Source: an uncultured Oscillospiraceae bacterium (GTDB lineage: Bacteria > Bacillota > Clostridia > Oscillospirales > Oscillospiraceae). Taken from it: a stretch of 16,900 nt of DNA. Below, piece by piece: positions 6,660 to 13,347 of the stretch (the stretch's first letter is position 1; each line of letters opens with the position of its first letter). The position numbers were made by a program, and so were the translations under genes. The notes beneath the pieces were generated by a model that saw only the letters and a program-made list of their open reading frames with translations, was not told the origin of the DNA and did no database searches. Location: assembly GCA_958436045.1 (NCBI GenBank), contig CAUBIP010000036.1:1-16900 (forward strand), in the 5' to 3' direction.

Positions 6660-8492
6660 ATGGCGCAGCAAGATAAAATCAGAAATATCGCGATCATCGC
6701 CCACGTTGACCACGGCAAGACGACCCTGGTCGATGAGATGCTCAAGCAGGGCGGTATTTACCGCGAAAACCAGGCCGTGGTCGACCGGGTCATGGACTCC
6801 GGCGATCTGGAGCGGGAGCGCGGCATCACGATCCTGGCGAAAAATACCTCCGTCCGCTATAAGGACTATAAGATCAATATCGTTGACACCCCGGGCCATG
6901 CGGATTTTGGCGGCGAGGTGGAACGGATTTTAAAGATGGTCAACGGCGTTTTGCTGCTGGTAGACGCCGCCGAGGGCCCCATGCCGCAGACCCGGTTCGT
7001 GCTGCAGAAGGCGCTGGAGCTGGGGCACAAGGTCATCGTTGTCGTCAACAAGATCGACCGGCTGGATGCCCGCATCGAAGAGGTCATGGACGAGGTCCTG
7101 GAGCTGCTGCTGGATCTGGATGCAACGGAGGAGCAGTTCGACTCCCCGACACTGTTTTGTTCCGCCCGCCAGGGCATCGCGTCTTACGGCCCGACGGACA
7201 TCGGCATCGACCTGACGCCGCTGTTTGAAACGATTGTCAACTATATCCCAGCCCCCACCGGCGACTGCAACGCGCCGCTGCAGATGCTGGTCTCGTCCAT
7301 CGACTATAACGAATATGTCGGACGGATCGGCATCGGCCGCATCGAGCGGGGCACGATCCGCCAGAATCAGGAGATCACCATCTGCGACTATCACGACCCG
7401 GAGATGATGGAAAAGGGCAAGATCGTCGCGCTGTATACGTTTGAAGGCCTGAACCGCACGCCGGTGCAGGAGGCCTCCGCCGGGGAAATCGTCGCATTTT
7501 CCGGTATTTCAGATCTGACCATCGGCCGCACGATCTGCGCCCCCGGGGAAGCGGAGCCGCTGCCGTTCGTCAAGATCTCCGATCCGACGATCGAGATGAC
7601 ATTCTCCATCAACGACAGCCCGTTTGCCGGGCGGGAGGGTAAATATGTCACCTCCCGCAACCTGCGTGACCGGCTGGACCGGGAGCTTTTGAAGGACGTC
7701 TCCCTGCACGTGACAGAGCAGGGGACGGATGCCTTCAATGTCGCAGGCCGCGGCGAAATGCATCTTTCCATCCTGATCGAGACGATGCGCCGGGAAGGCT
7801 ACGAATTCCAGGTCTCGACGCCCCGCGTGCTGACGAAGGTCATCGACGGCGTGCGCTGTGAGCCGGTCGAGCGGATGGTCGCAGACGTTCCCGAGGCGTC
7901 CATGGGCGCAGTCATTGAAAAGATTGGCCAGCGCAAGGGCGACCTTGTCTCCATGACGCCGGTGGGCAGTCGCTACCGGCTGGAATTCCTGGTTCCCTCC
8001 CGGGGCCTGTTCGGCTATCGGAATGAATTTTTGACGGATACCCGGGGCGAGGGCATTATGTCCTCCGTGCTGGATTCCTACTGCCCCATGAAGGGCGAGA
8101 TCGCCCGCCGGAGCACCGGCTCTCTTATCGCCTTTGAGACGGGCGAGGCGACGGCCTACGGCATCGGCGGCGTGCAGGACCGCGGCGCGATGTTTATCGC
8201 CCCTGGCGCTCCGGTCTACGCCGGGATGATCGTCGGCTCCTGCAACCGGAACGAGGATATGGCTGTCAATGTCTGCAAGAAAAAGCAGCTGACGAATATG
8301 CGGGCAGCCGGCAGCGACGAGGCCGTGCGGCTGGTGCCGCCGCGGGTGCTCTCCCTGGAGCAGTGCTTGGAATATCTGGCAGATGACGAGCTGCTGGAGG
8401 TCACGCCGCAGAACCTGCGGATGCGCAAGCAGATTCTGGACCACTCCGTCCGGATGCGCCAGGTCATGAAAAATCGCCAGAGCGGGAAATAA
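6660..8492 (+). CDS. typA: Ribosome-associated translational GTPase TypA/BipA
   Basis: A 610-residue member of the EF-G/EF-4 class of translational GTPases. TypA binds the 70S ribosome and is linked to large-subunit assembly and growth under cold or other stress. All GTPase motifs are visible: AHVDHGKT (14-21), RGIT (54-57), DTPGH (76-80) and NKID (130-133). A beta-barrel domain II, EF-G-like domains III and V (ending in the GLFGYRNEFLTDTRGEG segment) and the TypA-specific C-terminal domain follow. Length is typical. GAAGGGAG stands about 10 bases before the ATG. It is a housekeeping gene on its own transcript between the stress-response operon and fucU, with no functional tie to either. Confidence 0.97.
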   Translation: MAQQDKIRNIAIIAHVDHGKTTLVDEMLKQGGIYRENQAVVDRVMDSGDLERERGITILAKNTSVRYKDYKINIVDTPGHADFGGEVERILKMVNGVLLLVDAAEGPMPQTRFVLQKALELGHKVIVVVNKIDRLDARIEEVMDEVLELLLDLDATEEQFDSPTLFCSARQGIASYGPTDIGIDLTPLFETIVNYIPAPTGDCNAPLQMLVSSIDYNEYVGRIGIGRIERGTIRQNQEITICDYHDPEMMEKGKIVALYTFEGLNRTPVQEASAGEIVAFSGISDLTIGRTICAPGEAEPLPFVKISDPTIEMTFSINDSPFAGREGKYVTSRNLRDRLDRELLKDVSLHVTEQGTDAFNVAGRGEMHLSILIETMRREGYEFQVSTPRVLTKVIDGVRCEPVERMVADVPEASMGAVIEKIGQRKGDLVSMTPVGSRYRLEFLVPSRGLFGYRNEFLTDTRGEGIMSSVLDSYCPMKGEIARRSTGSLIAFETGEATAYGIGGVQDRGAMFIAPGAPVYAGMIVGSCNRNEDMAVNVCKKKQLTNMRAAGSDEAVRLVPPRVLSLEQCLEYLADDELLEVTPQNLRMRKQILDHSVRMRQVMKNRQSGK

Positions 8493-8533
8493 AAAACGAG
8501 GGCTTGCTGCGCTTTCTTGCAGCAAGCCCGTCC
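8491..8533. terminator. Bidirectional terminator between typA and the FucU-like gene
   Basis: A perfect 11-base stem, GGGCTTGCTGC (8500-8510) and GCAGCAAGCCC (8519-8529), has an 8-base loop. A run of six A residues before it becomes a U-tract on the minus strand, so it serves the convergent fucU-like gene well and typA (which ends 8 bases earlier) at least partly. Confidence 0.7.
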
Positions 8534-8587
8534 TGCGTTTTGAAGTGCCGCAAAAGCACGCTCGGTTGTGTGGGATGGCCCCATATT

Positions 8588-9040
8588 TTATAGCATCTCT
8601 GGGGTGACGTCGCCCTTTTGCAGCAGAATGCTGGCATAGGGGGCAAGCTCCCCAGTGGCGACGACGGCATAGGCCCGGGTGGCCATGGTATAGAATTTAT
8701 AGCGGTCGGTCCAGTCGATGGCGGCGTCGCCCCGGGCGTCATATTTGGCGACGATGGCCTTGTATTCCTCCCAGAGGGGGACGGGCAGATCTCCGTCAGC
8801 GCTTGTCCGTTCGACCAACTGCACCGGGTTCGGGACGTTTTCATCCAACGGCAGCAGCTTGAGGATCCCCTCCAGCAGCGGCAGCGTCCCGATACCGTCG
8901 GCCCGGAGGAGAATCGTCTCCTTGGCGCAGGCGGCTGCCGGGAAATTCGCCCCGGCCAGAACCAAGGTATCTCCGCAGCCCATCTCACTGAGGACCTGCA
9001 AGAGTGCGGGGCTGATGCAGGCCGCGATTCCTTTTAGCAT
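8588..9040 (-). CDS. fucU: FucU/RbsD-family protein (L-fucose mutarotase-like) with altered active site
   Basis: A 150-residue protein of the RbsD/FucU family, of the usual length. FucU interconverts the alpha and beta anomers of L-fucose before isomerisation. It is FucU-like rather than RbsD-like: it starts MLKGIAACISPALLQVLSEMG, shows ANFPA near residue 31, and ends with the tyrosine-containing RYKFYTMATRAYAVVATGE segment and an ILLQKGDVTP tail. Set against E. coli FucU as I recall it, the His of the MGHGD motif is Cys22 here and the following Asp (position 30) is Gly, so catalysis may be lost or changed. The ATG at 9040 has AAAGGAG 9 bases upstream. It is divergent from the microcompartment operon. 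Confidence 0.8.
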   Translation of the reverse strand: MLKGIAACISPALLQVLSEMGCGDTLVLAGANFPAAACAKETILLRADGIGTLPLLEGILKLLPLDENVPNPVQLVERTSADGDLPVPLWEEYKAIVAKYDARGDAAIDWTDRYKFYTMATRAYAVVATGELAPYASILLQKGDVTPEML

Positions 9041-9065
9041 AGTGTATCGCTCCTTTCTTGCGGCC

Positions 9066-9094
9066 ATCGTAACACGGATTGCACCCCGCCGCAA
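9066..9094 (-). promoter_or_regulatory. Promoter of the FucU-like gene
   Basis: On the minus strand TTGCGG (9094-9089), a 17-base spacer and a -10 TACGAT (9071-9066) preceded by an extended -10 TGT. The start would fall about 20 bases before the ATG. Confidence 0.5.
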
Positions 9095-9241
9095 GCAAAA
9101 TTCGCGCCGCGGCAAAAAAGAAGTGCGAATCCCTAGGAAAATCCCGGGAGAAAGGATTTACAAACGGAAAAAAATATGCTAAGGTTATATCAATAATAAA
9201 TAAAAATGAATCGAATACCAGTGCGGCTGCACCTGTATTTT

Positions 9242-9268
9242 CTGCCTGCGCAGGATAAGCCCAGGCAG
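9242..9268 (+). promoter_or_regulatory. Leader hairpin upstream of the microcompartment operon
   Basis: CTGCCTG (9242-9248) and CAGGCAG (9262-9268) can pair around a 13-base loop, ending 32 bases before the chosen pduL start. A nested palindrome CCTGCGCAGG (9245-9254) offers an alternative fold. No run of T follows, so it is not a simple terminator. The rest of 9095-9241 is AT-rich; TTTACA (9157-9162) is the best -35-like element, but no -10 stands at the right distance. Confidence 0.3.
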
Positions 9269-9288
9269 CGCCGAATCCCATGGAAAGT

Positions 9289-9294
9289 AGGTGG
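9289..9294 (+). promoter_or_regulatory. Ribosome binding site that favours a TTG start for pduL
   Basis: AGGTGG lies 6 bases before the TTG at 9301. The in-frame ATG at 9280 has no ribosome binding site at a usable distance. Confidence 0.55.
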
Positions 9295-9300
9295 AATGAT

Positions 9301-10194
9301 TTGGAAAAGCAAGAATTGATAATCCGCAACTGCGTGCTGACGGCTTTGGCCCGGCAGGCGGTGCGGTTTGTGCCTGTGGGCATCTCGGCACGGCACGTGC
9401 ATCTGTCCCAGGCGGACCTGCAGGTGCTCTTCGGCAGCGGCCACGCGCTGCAGCCGAAGAAGGAGTTGAGTCAGCCTGGCCAGTTTGCCGCCGAGGAGCA
9501 GGTGACTGTCGTCGGCCCCAAGGGGAAGCTGGAGCGGGTCCGGGTCCTTGGCCCGGTCCGTAGCGCGACCCAGGTGGAGCTTGCGATGACAGACGCCATG
9601 AAGCTGGGGATCAAAGCGCCGGTGCGCATGTCCGGCGATCTGGCGGGCTCACCGGGGTGCAAGCTCATCGGCCCGGCCGGGGAACTGGAGCTTTCCCAGG
9701 GCGTCATCGTCGCGGCCCGGCATATCCATATGGCCGGTGACCAGGCGGAGGCCTACGGCCTGCACGACGGCGACCGGGTCTCAGTGCGCGTCCAGTCGGC
9801 GCGGCCCTGCGTTTGGGGCGATGTCATCATTCGCGCAGGGAAGGGGCACGACCTGGAAATGCACATTGATACAGACGAAGCTAACAGCGCGCTGCTTTCC
9901 AACGGCGCTTATGTAGAACTGGTGGCAGATACGGCGGCATGTCAGGCTCCGGCAGCGCCTGCGGTGCAGGCGGCACCGTCGGTCCCGGCCATTGCCCAGG
10001 CGGCAGCGGCGTCCTTTGCGGCGGCGGCATCGGCCGTCCCAGCACCCGCGGTGCTGGATCTGGTGACAGAGCAGGACGTGAATGACGCCATCCGCGCCAA
10101 TCAGGCGGAGCTGCTGTGCACCCAGCGGGCGATTATCACCCCGGCTGCGGCGGACCGCTCTGCGGCGACTGGGCTGCAGATCCGCCGGGTATAG
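9301..10194 (+). CDS. pduL: Microcompartment phosphotransacylase PduL with C-terminal extension
   Basis: A 297-residue PduL-type phosphotransacylase that converts acyl-CoA and phosphate to acyl-phosphate and recycles CoA inside a microcompartment. The N-terminal amphipathic helix (MEKQELIIRNCVLTAL) resembles the start of Salmonella PduL and is the likely encapsulation peptide. Both beta-barrel halves are present, with zinc-ligand motifs HVH (His32, His34), HIH (His141, His143) and MHIDTDE (His188), plus PKKELSQPGQ. Usual length is about 210; here an Ala/Pro-rich linker (about 212-252) and an acidic-helix tail with ITPAAADR follow. TTG 9301 is chosen because of AGGTGG upstream; ATG 9280 is the alternative start. 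It is the first gene of the operon. Confidence 0.93.
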   Translation: MEKQELIIRNCVLTALARQAVRFVPVGISARHVHLSQADLQVLFGSGHALQPKKELSQPGQFAAEEQVTVVGPKGKLERVRVLGPVRSATQVELAMTDAMKLGIKAPVRMSGDLAGSPGCKLIGPAGELELSQGVIVAARHIHMAGDQAEAYGLHDGDRVSVRVQSARPCVWGDVIIRAGKGHDLEMHIDTDEANSALLSNGAYVELVADTAACQAPAAPAVQAAPSVPAIAQAAAASFAAAASAVPAPAVLDLVTEQDVNDAIRANQAELLCTQRAIITPAAADRSAATGLQIRRV

Positions 10195-10202
10195 GAGGCT
10201 TT

Positions 10203-10520
10203 ATGCAGATAGCAAGAGTAATTGGCAACGTGGTCAGCACCAGCAAGTCCGAAAAGCTGGACGGGCTGAAGCTTTTGATCGTCAAGCCCATTGACCTGGA
10301 TACGTTCCAGGAAAAGGGCGCGCCCATCGTCAGCATCGACACCGTCGGCGCGGGCGAGGGGGAGATTGTCATGGTCGTCAGCGGTTCGTCCTCCCGGCAG
10401 ACCACGCTGACAGACGGCAAGCCGGCGGACAACGCCATTATCGCAATTATCGACCACATTGATATCCATCACAAGAGAATTTTTACCAAAGACGGTGGTG
10501 CAGACAATGGAACTAATTGA
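10203..10520 (+). CDS. BMC-P vertex protein (EutN/CcmL family), copy 1
   Basis: A 105-residue pentamer-forming shell protein that caps the vertices of the microcompartment. It starts MQIARVIGNVVST, matching the conserved opening of the family, and carries VGAGEGEIVMVVSGSSSR (about residues 48-65), the most canonical of the three copies here. The C-terminus extends about 15 polar residues beyond the usual end because the frame runs 14 bases into the next gene. AGGAGG overlaps the pduL stop and sits only 4 bases before the ATG, so translation may depend on termination of pduL. An upstream in-frame ATG at 10116 would read through pduL and is rejected. Confidence 0.93.
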   Translation: MQIARVIGNVVSTSKSEKLDGLKLLIVKPIDLDTFQEKGAPIVSIDTVGAGEGEIVMVVSGSSSRQTTLTDGKPADNAIIAIIDHIDIHHKRIFTKDGGADNGTN

Positions 10521-11808
10521 GAAAATCAGCGCGGCGGGCGTCGTCGGCGCTGGCGGCGCAGGGTTTCCGACCCATGTGAAGCTGAAGTGTCAGGCGGAGC
10601 ATTTTATCGTCAACGGCATCGAGTGTGAGCCGCTGCTGCGGACGGACCGGCATACGATGGAGCGCCATGCGCCGGAGATCGTCGAGACGGTCCAGACCAT
10701 CCAGAAGCATCTGGGCGCTGCAAAGGCGACCATCGCGCTGAAGCGGCATTATCACGAGGCGGCCAAGGCTATTTCCGACGCCGCTGCCGGGACGGGCGTG
10801 GAGGTCTATCTCTCCGAATCGTTCTATCCGGCGGGCGACGAGCAGAACCTGGTCTACTGCATTACGGGTAAGACGGTCCCTACCGGCGGCATCCCGCTGG
10901 ATGTGGGTTGCGTGGTCAGCAATGTCAGCACCGTCCTCAATATCCATAACGCCCTGCAGGGCAAGCCGGTGACCCACAAGTTGGTGACGATCGCCGGTGC
11001 GGTGGTGCACCCGATCACAGTGGAAGCGCCCATCGGCGCGCCGCTGGCCCTGCTGCTGGAGGCGGCAGGCGGCACGACCTGCGACTGCCAGTTTATCGTC
11101 GGCGGCCCCCTGATGGGCAAGCTGACGGATGACCTTTCCCAGCCTGTGACGAAAACGACCGGCGGCCTGCTTGCCATTCCGAAGGGCCACCCGTTGCTGC
11201 AGAAAAAGACACCGAGCCCCGCCCGGGACCAGGTGCTTGCTCGGGCGGTCTGCTGCCAGTGCTCCATGTGCACGCAGATGTGTCCCCGGAACGCCATGGG
11301 CCTGCATGTGGAGCCCCACAAGGCCATGCGGGCGCTGGCATCGGGCAATGATGCGCTGCTGGGCGATCACAACGGCATCTTCAGCTGCTGCGACTGCGGC
11401 ATTTGTACGTATTACGCCTGCAACTTCGGCCTGAAGCCGTCCGTTGCAATGCAGCAGGCCAAGGGCCGCCTGCAGCGCCAGGGCATTAAGCCGCGCAAAG
11501 AAGTCAAATATGCCCCGGATGGCGGCATTGAAAACAAGCGGGTGCCGACGGAACGGATGCTCCTGCGGCTGGACCTGAAGCAATTTGACGGTGACGCGCC
11601 CATGGGCCCGGCCATCACGGCGGACGCGGTGCGCATCCCGCTGAAAATGCACATCGGTGCGCCCAACAAGCCCGTCGTGCAGGAAGGCGACCGGGTCACC
11701 TGCGGGCAGCTGATCTCCGAGCCGACAGGCCTCGGCGCAAGAATTCACGCTTCGATCGACGGCGTCGTGGCGGCAGTCACGGCGGATTACATTGAGATAA
11801 GGAAGTGA
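10507..11808 (+). CDS. pduS: PduS-type RnfC-like flavin and iron-sulfur oxidoreductase
   Basis: A 433-residue protein related to Salmonella PduS and the RnfC/Nqo1 fold. PduS binds FMN and two [4Fe-4S] clusters, oxidises NADH and passes electrons on, classically for cobalamin reduction. Visible here are a glycine-rich nucleotide/flavin loop (VVGAGGAGFPTHVKL, 12-26), NGIECEPLLRTD (36-47), and two cluster motifs: Cys249, 252, 255, 259 (ending in CP) and Cys294, 297, 300, 305. A C-terminal barrel-sandwich region ends the protein. The ATG at 10507 overlaps the preceding BMC-P by 14 bases; an in-frame TTG 48 bases earlier is less likely. No B12 enzyme is in the operon, so a general electron-exit role with BMC-T is more plausible. 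Confidence 0.9.
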   Translation: MELIEKISAAGVVGAGGAGFPTHVKLKCQAEHFIVNGIECEPLLRTDRHTMERHAPEIVETVQTIQKHLGAAKATIALKRHYHEAAKAISDAAAGTGVEVYLSESFYPAGDEQNLVYCITGKTVPTGGIPLDVGCVVSNVSTVLNIHNALQGKPVTHKLVTIAGAVVHPITVEAPIGAPLALLLEAAGGTTCDCQFIVGGPLMGKLTDDLSQPVTKTTGGLLAIPKGHPLLQKKTPSPARDQVLARAVCCQCSMCTQMCPRNAMGLHVEPHKAMRALASGNDALLGDHNGIFSCCDCGICTYYACNFGLKPSVAMQQAKGRLQRQGIKPRKEVKYAPDGGIENKRVPTERMLLRLDLKQFDGDAPMGPAITADAVRIPLKMHIGAPNKPVVQEGDRVTCGQLISEPTGLGARIHASIDGVVAAVTADYIEIRK

Positions 11809-11812
11809 CACC

Positions 11813-12358
11813 ATGAGCGCAATTGGCATGAACGAATTTATGAGCATTCCCACCGGGATGTTCGCCTGCGACGCAATGCTGAAAGCGGCGGACGTAGAGC
11901 TGGTCAGCGCGGGCTGTGTCTGCGCCGGGAAATATTATATCGTCGTCACCGGCGATGTGGCAGCAGTCCGCTCGGCGGTCGAGGCCGGGAAGGCGGACAG
12001 TGAAAGCTACCTCGTTGACAGCCTGGTGATCCCCAATGTGGATTCGCAGGTCGCCCCGGCGATTTGTGCCTGCACGTCCGTGGAGCAGCTCAATGCCCTG
12101 GGCATTATGGAGTGCTACTCCCTGTGCGCTGCCATTCACGCGGCGGATGCCGCAGCCAAGGCGGCGGATGTCACGCTGCTGGAGGTCCGGCTTGGCCGGG
12201 GCTTGGGCGGCAAGTCCTTTGTTTTGCTGACCGGCGAGGTGGCCGCTGTCGAGGCGTCCATCCGTGCTGCAGAGGCGTTGGAGGAGACACAGGGCCTGAT
12301 GGCCCGCAGCTGCGTCATCCCTTCACCGCATCCGGATATGCTGAAGGCCATCGGCTGA
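11813..12358 (+). CDS. pduT: PduT-type BMC-T trimeric shell protein with pore iron-sulfur cysteine
   Basis: A 181-residue tandem-domain shell protein: BMC domain 1 (about 4-88) with the SIPTGMFACDAMLKAADV helix, and domain 2 (about 94-180) ending in VIPSPHPDML. It aligns well with Salmonella PduT, including the VDSLVIPN link and the GLGGKSF segment. Cys37 in VCAGKYY falls where PduT has the cysteine that holds a [4Fe-4S] cluster at the centre of the trimer pore. Extra cysteines occur at 19 and 35. The start lies 4 bases after the PduS-like stop, with AGGAAG upstream, which fits PduS and PduT working together in electron transfer across the shell. Confidence 0.93.
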   Translation: MSAIGMNEFMSIPTGMFACDAMLKAADVELVSAGCVCAGKYYIVVTGDVAAVRSAVEAGKADSESYLVDSLVIPNVDSQVAPAICACTSVEQLNALGIMECYSLCAAIHAADAAAKAADVTLLEVRLGRGLGGKSFVLLTGEVAAVEASIRAAEALEETQGLMARSCVIPSPHPDMLKAIG

Positions 12359-12415
12359 GGCGATCCCCCCATTCATTTGTCAATCCATACACGTTGTTTT
12401 TAGGAGGAACCAATT

Positions 12416-12700
12416 ATGAAAGAAGCACTCGGAATGGTAGAGACCAGAGGCCTGATCGGGGCCATTGAAGCAGCTGACTCCATGGTCAAGGCGGCAAATG
12501 TTCATCTGATCGGCAAGCAGCAGATCGGCAGCGGTCTTGTGACCGTGATGGTCCGCGGCGATGTCGGTGCAGTCAAGGCGGCGGTCGACGCAGGCGCGGC
12601 GGCAGCTAAGCGTGTGGGCGAGCTGTATGGCGTGCATGTCATTCCGCGTCCGCATAGCGACGTTGAATTCATCCTGCCCAGCATCGAGGCGCAGGCGTAA
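12416..12700 (+). CDS. BMC-H hexameric shell protein (PduA/EutM-like)
   Basis: A 94-residue single BMC-domain protein that tiles the shell facets and forms the metabolite pore. The sequence is canonical: EALGMVETRGLIGAIEAAD at the start, KQQIGSGLVTVMVRGDVGAVKAA with the pore loop IGSG (about 37-40), and VIPRPHSDVE (75-84). It is the only BMC-H in the operon, so it should be the bulk facet protein, consistent with the strong TAGGAGG site 8 bases before the ATG and the 57-base gap after BMC-T. That gap shows no clear hairpin. The polar GSG pore suits small polar substrates, as in PduA. Confidence 0.96.
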   Translation: MKEALGMVETRGLIGAIEAADSMVKAANVHLIGKQQIGSGLVTVMVRGDVGAVKAAVDAGAAAAKRVGELYGVHVIPRPHSDVEFILPSIEAQA

Positions 12701-12966
12701 TGTACCGGGGCATCGTGGCCGGCACGGTCGTCGCGACGGTCAAGGAACCCCATCTGGAAGGGGTCCCGCTGCTGGTCGTCCGGAAAATCGAAAACGGTGT
12801 GGAAAAGGGGCTGATCGTGGCCGCTGACCACACACGCCAGGCGGGCTATGGCGATGAGGTCTATCTCATCGGCTCCAAAGAGGCCGCCCGGATCTTCCGG
12901 CAGGATCTGCTGCCGGCCGATGCCGCCATTGTCGGATTTATCGACACCTATAACGAAGAGCTCTAA
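12700..12966 (+). CDS. BMC-P vertex protein (EutN/CcmL family), copy 2, divergent
   Basis: An 88-residue EutN/CcmL-type protein, short for the family. The start MYRGIVAGTVVATVKEP and the end ADAAIVGFIDTYNEE fit the fold, but the middle differs: where copies 1 and 3 have a V/A-G-x-G-D/E loop after an Asp, this one has ADHTRQAGYGDEVYLIGSKEAAR. Its ATG shares one base with the BMC-H stop (TAATG), so it is probably translated by re-initiation at a rate tied to BMC-H. It may fill a subset of vertices or have a special role; the family call is firm but the role is inferred. Confidence 0.87.
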   Translation: MYRGIVAGTVVATVKEPHLEGVPLLVVRKIENGVEKGLIVAADHTRQAGYGDEVYLIGSKEAARIFRQDLLPADAAIVGFIDTYNEEL

Positions 12967-12967
12967 G

Positions 12968-12975
12968 AAAGGGGG
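12968..12975 (+). promoter_or_regulatory. Ribosome binding site that sets the GTG start of BMC-P copy 3
   Basis: AAAGGGGG lies 8 bases before the GTG at 12984. An earlier in-frame GTG at 12975 would overlap this site and is therefore rejected. Confidence 0.65.
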
Positions 12976-12983
12976 TGTCGCCG

Positions 12984-13286
12984 GTGCGCTTGGCACGTGT
13001 GGTGGGGAATGTCATCTCCACCGTCAAGGATCCGTGTTATACCGGCTATAAGCTGATGCTGGTCGAATATTTGGACCCGGATACCCGCCAGCCGGACGGC
13101 GCCCGCCAAATCGTGTTCGACTGTGTGGATGCCGGGGTCGGCGATATTGTCTTGGTCAATATTGACGGCGGCGCGGCCAACATGCTGCTGAACGACAAAG
13201 TCTGCATCGCCGATCAGACGATCTGCGGGATTATCGACAGCTACACCAGTCACGGTGAGCAGACATTCGCGCCGTTTTCGGACTAA
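12984..13286 (+). CDS. BMC-P vertex protein (EutN/CcmL family), copy 3
   Basis: A 100-residue pentameric shell protein. With the GTG start it begins MRLARVVGNVISTVKDP, an exact fit to the family's usual opening. The mid-region DAGVGDIVLVNIDGGAAN (about 50-67) and the CGIIDSY end are also typical. It starts 17 bases after copy 2 and is followed by a 93-base gap with GC-rich hairpins before the aldehyde dehydrogenase. With copies 1 and 2 it gives the operon three dissimilar vertex proteins. Confidence 0.92.
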   Translation: MRLARVVGNVISTVKDPCYTGYKLMLVEYLDPDTRQPDGARQIVFDCVDAGVGDIVLVNIDGGAANMLLNDKVCIADQTICGIIDSYTSHGEQTFAPFSD

Positions 13287-13347
13287 GCCCGGTTCCGGGC
13301 CGCGGCGCGGCGATATCGCATACCGGGGCTGCCCCAGGCGGCCCCGG
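13287..13347 (+). other. GC-rich intercistronic hairpins between BMC-P copy 3 and the aldehyde dehydrogenase
   Basis: GCCCGG (13287-13292) and CCGGGC (13295-13300) form a compact inverted repeat right after the stop. CCGGGGC (13323-13329) and GCCCCGG (13341-13347) form a second stem with an 11-base loop. A third small pair, CGCA and TGCG, flanks a T-run just before the aldehyde dehydrogenase ribosome binding site. No T-run directly follows the GC stems, so RNA stability or partial read-through is more likely than full termination. Confidence 0.4.

Noticed and set aside
7509..8525. Minus-strand open frame (338 codons) opposite typA
   Set aside because: Antisense shadow; it runs through the typA/fucU-like terminator hairpin and has no family features.
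9207..9220. TGAATCG stretch upstream of pduL, considered as a catabolite response (cre) site
   Set aside because: The spacing between TG and CG is one base short of the cre consensus and the second half does not match.
9041..9300. Considered a cobalamin riboswitch or B12-dependent control because of the PduS-like gene
   Set aside because: No B12-box-like sequence or large multi-stem leader is visible in the 260 bases, and no B12-dependent enzyme is in the operon.
9296..9319. Seven-codon open frame (MIWKSKN) at the pduL start, considered as a leader peptide
   Set aside because: It overlaps the pduL start itself in another frame, has no tandem regulatory codons and is likely chance.
10513..11853. 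Long minus-strand open frame (446 codons) opposite the PduS-like gene
   Set aside because: It mirrors a gene with clear iron-sulfur motifs, has no recognisable domain and is rich in Arg/His/Ala/Gln as expected for antisense of GC-rich coding DNA.
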